Below are positions 53,267-58,584 of a DNA stretch of 58,584 nt, piece by piece; the first letter of the stretch is position 1; each line of letters opens with the position of its first letter. The stretch is taken from positions 1 through 58,584 of the forward strand of contig JAQYCU010000031.1 in the NCBI GenBank assembly GCA_028724545.1, written 5' to 3'. This DNA is from a bacterium. GTDB taxonomy: Bacteria; Bacillota; Clostridia; Lachnospirales; Lachnospiraceae. The translations under genes were made by a program, and so were the position numbers. Below the pieces are notes generated by a model, which was not told the origin of the DNA, searched no databases, and saw nothing but the letters and a program-made list of their open reading frames with translations.

Positions 53267-56200
53267 TTGGACAAAAGAACAGCAGCAGGTAATTGATTTA
53301 CGGGACAGAAATATACTGGTGTCGGCAGCAGCAGGTTCGGGAAAAACTGCTGTTTTAGTCGAGCGTATTATCGAAAAAATTACGGATGAAACGGCTGCCT
53401 GCGATATAGACAGACTGCTTGTGGTGACATTTACAAAGGCAGCAGCTGCAGAAATGAGAAGCCGTATCGGAAGTGCGATCGAGGAAAAGATACAGGAGCA
53501 GCCGGGGAATGAGCATTTGCAGAAACAGGCAAGCCTTCTGCATACTGCCCAGATAACAACGATAGACAGTTTTTGCCAGAATATTATCCGGAATTATTTT
53601 CACGTCATTAACCTGGACCCAGCATTTCGCGTGGGAGATGAAACGGAATTTAAGTTAATGAAAGAAGAAGTATTAAAGGAACTTCTGGAGGAAAAATACT
53701 GTCAGGCAAAAGAGAATAAAGACGAAGAATTTTGGCATTTTACAGAAACGCTTTCGCCCGGACGGACGGATTCGGCAATTGAAGGTATGGTGCTGTCACT
53801 ATGCGAAATAGCGAATAGTTATCCGTGGCCGGAGGTGTGGCTTAGGGACTGTGCCGATATGTATCAGGTGTCAACGCTGGAAGAATTGGAAGAAAGCAAG
53901 TGGGCAAAAAAATTAGTTGCTTATTTGAAAGAATGTATACAAAATTTTATGGAACTGGCTGTTCGTGCGAAAGAAATCTGTGAGGATGCGTATGGACTGG
54001 AAAAATATCTGGATGCCATTTCCTCTGATATTGCATATTTGTCCCGACTGCAAACGGCAAATACATATCAGGAATTTAGCGAAATATTTGCACGGTACAA
54101 TCCTGCTAAATTGACGGGCGTGCGTTCTGAAAATGCTGATGTTGAAAAACGGGAACTTGTGAAAGCGTTCCGGAACAGTTATCAGAAAGAAGGCATTGCC
54201 AAAATTATTGACAAATTTTTCTTTCAGTCACCGGAAGAGATGCTTTCCGATATACAGGCGATGGCACCGGTGATTCAGCAACTGGTGTCTTTGACAATAG
54301 AATTTCGTCAGGCTTTTGCTGCGAGAAAACGTGACGAGGGGCTGATTGATTTTGCAGATATGGAGCATTTTGCACTGGAAATTCTCGTTGATAAAGATGA
54401 CAAAGGTGTTCAGCCGAGCGAAACGGCACGGGAATTACAGAAATATTATGATGAAATTCTGATTGACGAATACCAGGACAGCAACTATATACAGGAACTT
54501 TTACTGAAAAGTCTTTCGCGGGCGCCGAAGGAGAAACCGTATCTTTTTATGGTAGGAGATGTTAAACAGAGTATCTATAAGTTCCGTCTGGCAAGACCAG
54601 AACTTTTTATGAAGAAATATGATAATTATACGACAGGAGAGAGTCAGTACCAGCGCATTGACCTGCACCAGAATTTCCGAAGCAGGGAGCAGGTGCTTGC
54701 ATCGGCAAATTTTATTTTCCGGCAGATTATGAAAAAAGAGTTTGGTGGCATTGAATATGATGACGCTGCCAGTCTGGTGCCGGGTGCTGACTTTGGGGAG
54801 TGTGACAGACGTACATCCGGTCCGACGGAGCTTCTTCTGATAGAGGGGCAGCCGGATGGGGAAAAGATTGAGAAAAAAGTGTGCGAAGCAGCTGTCATTG
54901 GCCAAAAGATTAAAGATATGGTGCAGGGCGAAAATCCGTTATATATTCTGGATAAAGGAGAATACCGGCGGGTGCGCTATGGTGATATTGCAATTTTGCT
55001 GCGAAGTCTGAGTGGATGGACGGAAGATTTTACGGAAGTGCTGAATGATATGGGAATCCCGGTATATTCTGAAACGAAAACGGGTTATTTCACGACATTA
55101 GAAGTAGAAACGATATTAAATTATCTGTATATTATTGATAATCCAAGACAGGATATTCCTTTGGCAGCAGTACTCCGTTCGCAGCTGGTGCAGCTGACGG
55201 ATGAAGAAATGGCGTGGCTGGGAACGATGCCTCAGGAGTTAAATTACTGGGACAAGATACTGGATTTTATGGCATTTCGTAAATGGCAGCGTGGCGATAC
55301 GCAGGTGGAAGAGGAGTTTGCCCGAAAAGGGGTTTCTCTTGCACAGATAAAAGATATATTGGAAATGCCGGAAGCAGAAGCTGTTATATTGGAAGAAAAG
55401 CTGTCCCGTTTTTTGGACAGACTGACAGAATATCAGAAATTCGTTCAGACAAAGTCGGTTTATGAGCTGCTTCGCAGAATTTATGATGAAACGGGTTATT
55501 ATCAGATTGTTTCGGCAATGCCATCCGGCGAAAAAAGACGTGCCAACCTGGATATTCTGCTACAGCAGGCAATCGTGTTTGCGCAGAGTGGACACAGGGG
55601 TATCTATGGATTTACCAGATATATTGTAAATTTGCAAAAGTCAGATATTGATTTCGGAGAGGCAACGCTGGCAAATGAAAATATGAATGCTGTCCGGATT
55701 ATGACGATTCATAAGAGTAAGGGATTGGAGTTCCCGATTGTTTTTCTGGCAGGAATGGAAAAGAGGTTTAATCTGACAGATGCCCGGAAAGGGGTAATTA
55801 TCAATAGCGATTATGGCGTCGGATGTGATTTTACGGATTTGGAAAAGTCGCTTAAGCAGCCGACATTAATCAAGCGTTTTCTTGCAAATGAAACGATATT
55901 GAGTACACTGGCCGAAGAAATCCGTATTTTGTATGTTGCCCTGACCAGAGCAAAAGAAAAACTTTTTATGGTTGGAACGGTAAAAAACCTTCCGAAAAAA
56001 TTGACGTCGTGGTGTGTGGAATCGTTATCGTTAGATTACTACCAGCTGACAACGGCGCAGAGTTATCTGGACTGGGTTATGCCGGCACTGGGACAGAGAA
56101 GTGGATTTTGTCAGGCAGTAGAAAATTTTGTGGGAGAAGAGGAAACGCATTTCAGGGACGAAACAGATGCATTATTCCATCTGGAAATCTTTATGCCGGA

Positions 56201-57176
56201 GGATATTGTGACGCAGGAAAAAACATCCTGGGAAGAAGATGCCCTGCGATATGAGCAGTTGCAGCAGTGGGATACCGGCAATACTTATGATGACGCAATG
56301 CGTGAAGCGATACAGGAGGAACAGGAGTATCGATATCCTTATGCATATGAAGCGAATCTGCCGGTAAAGGTATCGGTATCAGAATTAAAACGACGGAGGA
56401 TGCAGCAGTTGCAGCAGCTGGAGGAGGAAGATGAACTGGGAAAAGATATGAGTTCTACAAGTGTAGAAAAAAGTTCTGGCGAAACAAATCCGGCTGAAAA
56501 AATATCGGAAAATGATGAAATAACAGAAAAACCTGATGAAGCGCAAAAAGATAATGAAATAATGGAAAAACCAGATGAAATACAGGAAGATATTGAAATC
56601 CCACGACCTTCTTTTATGCAGGAGGTCAAGGAAGTTTCCGGTGCTGCCAGAGGAACATTATACCATCTGGTAATGGAACATTTTCCATACAAGGAAATAG
56701 CATCTTCGGAAAAAGCATGGACTGTCGCAGAGTTTGCTGCGTACCTGGATAAGATGGTGCAGCAGGGCTATATGACAGAAGAAGAGAAAGCACTTCTGGA
56801 CTGCCGGAAGTTTGTGACATTTCTGGATTCTGGCATAGGCAGGAGAATGGCAGAGGCAGCAGCACAGAAAAAACTTCGTCTGGAGCAGCCATTTATGATG
56901 GGTGTAAAGGCAAGTGAGATAGAAAAAGACAATCCGAGTGATGAACTGATTATGGTACAGGGAATCATTGATGCGTATTTTGAAGAAGAGGATGCGATTG
57001 TTCTGGTGGACTATAAAACGGATGCAGTGAAAATCGGGCAGGAAGCGCAGCTGGTGCAAAAATATCAGGCGCAGTTAGAGTATTATGCACAGGCACTGGA
57101 GCGTTTTACCGGGAAAGCCGTATCCGAAAAAATAATTTATTCTTTTGCTCTGGGAAAAGAAATTCCGATAGAATAA
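53256..57176 (+). CDS. addA: ATP-dependent helicase/nuclease subunit A
   Basis: 1306 residues. UvrD-type motifs in order: AAAGSGKTAV (I), VVTFTKAAAAEM (Ia), IDEYQDS (II), VGDVKQSIYKFR (III), HQNFRSREQV (IV), MTIHKSKGLEFPIV (V), YVALTRAKEKLFM (VI), and a C-terminal RecB-type nuclease with LVDYKTDAV. ATG 53256 follows AGGAGGAG; the frame is open further upstream (TTG 53238) but inside addB. A Glu/Lys/Asp-rich linker with repeated EKPDE units (about 1075-1115) precedes the nuclease. Confidence 0.95.
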   Translation: MKPSWTKEQQQVIDLRDRNILVSAAAGSGKTAVLVERIIEKITDETAACDIDRLLVVTFTKAAAAEMRSRIGSAIEEKIQEQPGNEHLQKQASLLHTAQITTIDSFCQNIIRNYFHVINLDPAFRVGDETEFKLMKEEVLKELLEEKYCQAKENKDEEFWHFTETLSPGRTDSAIEGMVLSLCEIANSYPWPEVWLRDCADMYQVSTLEELEESKWAKKLVAYLKECIQNFMELAVRAKEICEDAYGLEKYLDAISSDIAYLSRLQTANTYQEFSEIFARYNPAKLTGVRSENADVEKRELVKAFRNSYQKEGIAKIIDKFFFQSPEEMLSDIQAMAPVIQQLVSLTIEFRQAFAARKRDEGLIDFADMEHFALEILVDKDDKGVQPSETARELQKYYDEILIDEYQDSNYIQELLLKSLSRAPKEKPYLFMVGDVKQSIYKFRLARPELFMKKYDNYTTGESQYQRIDLHQNFRSREQVLASANFIFRQIMKKEFGGIEYDDAASLVPGADFGECDRRTSGPTELLLIEGQPDGEKIEKKVCEAAVIGQKIKDMVQGENPLYILDKGEYRRVRYGDIAILLRSLSGWTEDFTEVLNDMGIPVYSETKTGYFTTLEVETILNYLYIIDNPRQDIPLAAVLRSQLVQLTDEEMAWLGTMPQELNYWDKILDFMAFRKWQRGDTQVEEEFARKGVSLAQIKDILEMPEAEAVILEEKLSRFLDRLTEYQKFVQTKSVYELLRRIYDETGYYQIVSAMPSGEKRRANLDILLQQAIVFAQSGHRGIYGFTRYIVNLQKSDIDFGEATLANENMNAVRIMTIHKSKGLEFPIVFLAGMEKRFNLTDARKGVIINSDYGVGCDFTDLEKSLKQPTLIKRFLANETILSTLAEEIRILYVALTRAKEKLFMVGTVKNLPKKLTSWCVESLSLDYYQLTTAQSYLDWVMPALGQRSGFCQAVENFVGEEETHFRDETDALFHLEIFMPEDIVTQEKTSWEEDALRYEQLQQWDTGNTYDDAMREAIQEEQEYRYPYAYEANLPVKVSVSELKRRRMQQLQQLEEEDELGKDMSSTSVEKSSGETNPAEKISENDEITEKPDEAQKDNEIMEKPDEIQEDIEIPRPSFMQEVKEVSGAARGTLYHLVMEHFPYKEIASSEKAWTVAEFAAYLDKMVQQGYMTEEEKALLDCRKFVTFLDSGIGRRMAEAAAQKKLRLEQPFMMGVKASEIEKDNPSDELIMVQGIIDAYFEEEDAIVLVDYKTDAVKIGQEAQLVQKYQAQLEYYAQALERFTGKAVSEKIIYSFALGKEIPIE

Positions 57177-57211
57177 TAGAAGGATTATGTTGCAGAAATG
57201 GAGATTTATAT

Positions 57212-57976
57212 ATGAAGAAAACAGTTTTGATTACAGGAGCCACAAGTGGAATCGGTTTTGCATTGGCACAGAAATTTGCGCAGGAACAGTATGCTCTGAT
57301 TCTGGTATCTTCTAATATACATCGTTTGGAAAAGGCAAAGAAAGCATTGGAGGAAAAATATCCGGTCTGCTCTGTGACGGTTATTTGTCAGGATTTGAGC
57401 ATAGAAGGAGCTGCGCAGAAGATTTTTGATAGCATCAAAGCGCAGAAACTGGAGGTTTCCGTGCTAGTCAACAATGCAGGAGTCGGTGTAATTGGAGAGG
57501 CCGTTACCAACGATAGCAAAAAGGAAGAAGAAATGCTCCAGATTAATATGGTTGCCGTTACGCAGTTATGCCGTCTGTTTCTGCAGGAAATGTACCGGAA
57601 AAAGCACGGAAAAATTCTGAATGTAGCGTCAGTCGGGGCATTTCAGCCGGGGCCATATACGGCAGCCTACTATGCAAGCAAAGCATATGTGGCAAGTTAC
57701 AGTCGGGCTATCCGTTATGAGGCAGCAAAGCATTATGTCGGGGTGTGTACTTTATATCCGGGAACAACGCGAACCGGCTTTTTCAAAAAGACGGGAAACA
57801 AGACACCATTCTATGCGATGTCGCCAAAGAAAGTAGCTGAATGTGCGTATGAAGGCCTGATGAAAAATAAAGAAATTATTGTGCCGGGTGTCCTTAATCA
57901 ATTGCTTCGTCTTGTGCCGGCAAAAATAAAAATGCCTGGTGTGGCTTTGTTGAAATCGTCATCTGTGAAGGATTGA
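57212..57976 (+). CDS. Short-chain dehydrogenase/reductase
   Basis: 254 residues of the classical SDR family. TGATSGIG (NAD(P) binding), NNAG, the catalytic Ser (VASVGAFQ) and YYASK with the Tyr/Lys pair are intact. The substrate cannot be told. The C-terminal stretch (LVPAKIKMPGVALL) could associate with membranes. It follows addA by 35 bp and ends before the terminator. Confidence 0.88.
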   Translation: MKKTVLITGATSGIGFALAQKFAQEQYALILVSSNIHRLEKAKKALEEKYPVCSVTVICQDLSIEGAAQKIFDSIKAQKLEVSVLVNNAGVGVIGEAVTNDSKKEEEMLQINMVAVTQLCRLFLQEMYRKKHGKILNVASVGAFQPGPYTAAYYASKAYVASYSRAIRYEAAKHYVGVCTLYPGTTRTGFFKKTGNKTPFYAMSPKKVAECAYEGLMKNKEIIVPGVLNQLLRLVPAKIKMPGVALLKSSSVKD

Positions 57977-58049
57977 TAGAAAAAAAGAAATGCGAAGGCC
58001 TGACAAAAAATACGAAGGCCCGATGCAAAAGTGAAAAAGGAAAAAGAAA

Positions 58050-58102
58050 AAGGCTGTTTTCCGAACGGACAAAAATCCGTGAGGTAACAGCCTTGTTTTT
58101 TT
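58050..58102 (+). terminator. Terminator after the SDR gene
   Basis: AAGGCTGTT at 58050-58058 pairs with AACAGCCTT at 58086-58094, enclosing a small inner hairpin (ACGGA with TCCGT), and is followed by a run of seven T. Confidence 0.75.
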
Positions 58103-58154
58103 GAAATAAAAAAAGCCCCTACCCAACAGTTCACTGACAAATGAGGACCTTTAG

Positions 58155-58227
58155 TGCGCGATCAGGGGTTCGAACCCTGGACACCCTGATTAAGAGTCAG
58201 GTGCTCTGCCAGCTGAGCTAATCGCGC
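58155..58227 (-). tRNA. tRNA-Lys(CUU)
   Basis: 73 nt on the minus strand. Acceptor stem GCGCGAT/ATCGCGC, D-arm GCTC-AGCTGGCA-GAGC, anticodon arm CCTGA-CTCTTAA-TCAGG with anticodon CTT, T-arm CAGGG-TTCGAAC-CCCTG and discriminator A. CCA is not encoded. Confidence 0.97.
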
Positions 58228-58253
58228 TGACTGTGTTCTTCACAACGAAATAT

Positions 58254-58282
58254 ATTATAACAGAGTGATTTTGGAAATGCAA
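58254..58282 (-). promoter_or_regulatory. Promoter of tRNA-Lys
   Basis: On the minus strand TTGCAT (58282-58277) and TATAAT (58259-58254) have a 17-bp spacer, 27 bp upstream of the tRNA 5' end. Confidence 0.75.
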
Positions 58283-58330
58283 TAGTTTTTTTGTAAAAAA
58301 TTTGCAGAAATTTCATGATTCCACATAATT

Positions 58331-58348
58331 TCTTAAACAAATCTTAAA
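58331..58348 (+). promoter_or_regulatory. Direct repeats upstream of the response regulator promoter
   Basis: TCTTAAA at 58331-58337 and 58342-58348, 11 bp apart, a spacing typical of OmpR/PhoB-family binding. They lie just upstream of the -35 of the response regulator gene, so autoregulation is plausible. Confidence 0.4.
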
Positions 58349-58359
58349 GATTTTTCACA

Positions 58360-58388
58360 TTGAATTTTAATCATGATTTTCCTACAAT
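58360..58388 (+). promoter_or_regulatory. Promoter of the response regulator gene
   Basis: TTGAAT at 58360-58365 and TACAAT at 58383-58388 with a 17-bp spacer. Confidence 0.65.
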
Positions 58389-58475
58389 AGAATACAGGAG
58401 GCAGGATAAAGCCGACCGGATTCATGAATCAAAAGAGAAGATGCTCTGCAGGGCACTTTCGGAATGGAGTAAACA

Positions 58476-58584
58476 ATGTATCATATACTGTTATGCGATG
58501 ACGAGAAAGATATTGTGACGGCGCTGGAGATTTATTTGCGCTCGGAGGACTATAAAATATTCAAGGCGTACGATGGCGCTGAGG
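58476..58584 (+). CDS. Response regulator, N-terminal fragment (cut by the window end)
   Basis: Begins MYHILLCDDEKDIVTALEIY, the start of a receiver domain with the acidic pocket DDE. TGGAG precedes the ATG. Only 36 residues are in the window; an OmpR-type regulator is likely, judging from the CDDEKDI start and the direct repeats upstream. Confidence 0.85.
   Translation, partial: MYHILLCDDEKDIVTALEIYLRSEDYKIFKAYDGAE

Noticed and set aside
57998-58024. Short direct repeat CGAAGGCC after the SDR gene
   Set aside because: Too short and only two copies; it may be chance or a local duplication and no function can be argued.

Overview
The window is a low-GC Gram-positive (Firmicutes) chromosome segment. 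Gene content and order (rpmH-rnpA-yidD-yidC-jag-mnmE-mnmG-rsmG, then parAB with parS sites) mark it as origin-proximal. The tmk-yaaR-holB-ricT-trmN6-rsmI run, the Fe-S cluster AddB with AddA, a YesM/YesL/LplB-type uptake locus and several lineage-style small proteins suggest a Lachnospiraceae-like anaerobic gut Clostridium relative. The genus cannot be fixed from the sequence alone. There are no insertion sequences, no phage genes and no CRISPR array.

Layout. 0.1-8.1 kb: a flavin reductase-like gene, then the rpmH-to-rsmG gene run (ribosome, RNase P, membrane insertion, tRNA and rRNA modification). 8.3-12.5 kb: a small membrane protein, a 1.4-kb AT-rich gap holding four parS sites (three at the centre of long hairpins), parA-parB and a DUF4446 membrane protein. 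12.9-14.6 kb (minus): a GT2 glycosyltransferase and a small alarmone synthetase. 15.0-17.8 kb: deoC-cdd-pdp, a pyrimidine deoxynucleoside salvage set separated by short tandem repeats. 17.8-25.4 kb (minus): a lineage-specific cell-surface region. It has a three-gene operon (secreted Ig-like protein, membrane kinase with an extracellular leucine-rich-repeat domain, large secreted protein with carboxypeptidase-regulatory-like folds), preceded by a separately terminated gene for a large membrane-anchored protein with a C39-like cysteine-peptidase tail. 26.1-31.1 kb (minus): the tmk to rsmI housekeeping operon. 31.2-34.0 kb: a J-domain/degenerate-GGDEF fusion divergent from an intact HD-GYP phosphodiesterase. 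34.1-38.3 kb (minus): murA, an OLD-family nuclease with a cysteine-rich insert and a flavin reductase with a lysine-rich tail. 38.6-48.9 kb: a cytoplasmic Ig-like (SbsA-type) protein, a YesM-type histidine kinase without a response regulator, a surface protein, two LplB/LplC-like permeases, two paralogous solute-binding lipoproteins and YesL. 49.2-58.0 kb: a membrane-anchored FMN-binding-like protein, addB-addA and a short-chain dehydrogenase. 58.1 kb to the end: tRNA-Lys(CUU) on the minus strand and the start of a response-regulator gene.

Most promising for new biology: (1) the receptor-like kinase operon at 17.8-22.6 kb, whose kinase reads in frame upstream of its first canonical start codon, back to a strong Shine-Dalgarno that has only an AUU at the right spacing; (2) parS sites embedded in long inverted repeats, one of which looks like a transcription terminator; (3) the J-domain/NTF2-like/degenerate-GGDEF protein facing an HD-GYP enzyme; (4) repeated 33-39 bp tandem duplications in intergenic DNA, one of which triplicates the translation initiation region of pdp. 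All similarity statements come from reading motifs; no database search was run.
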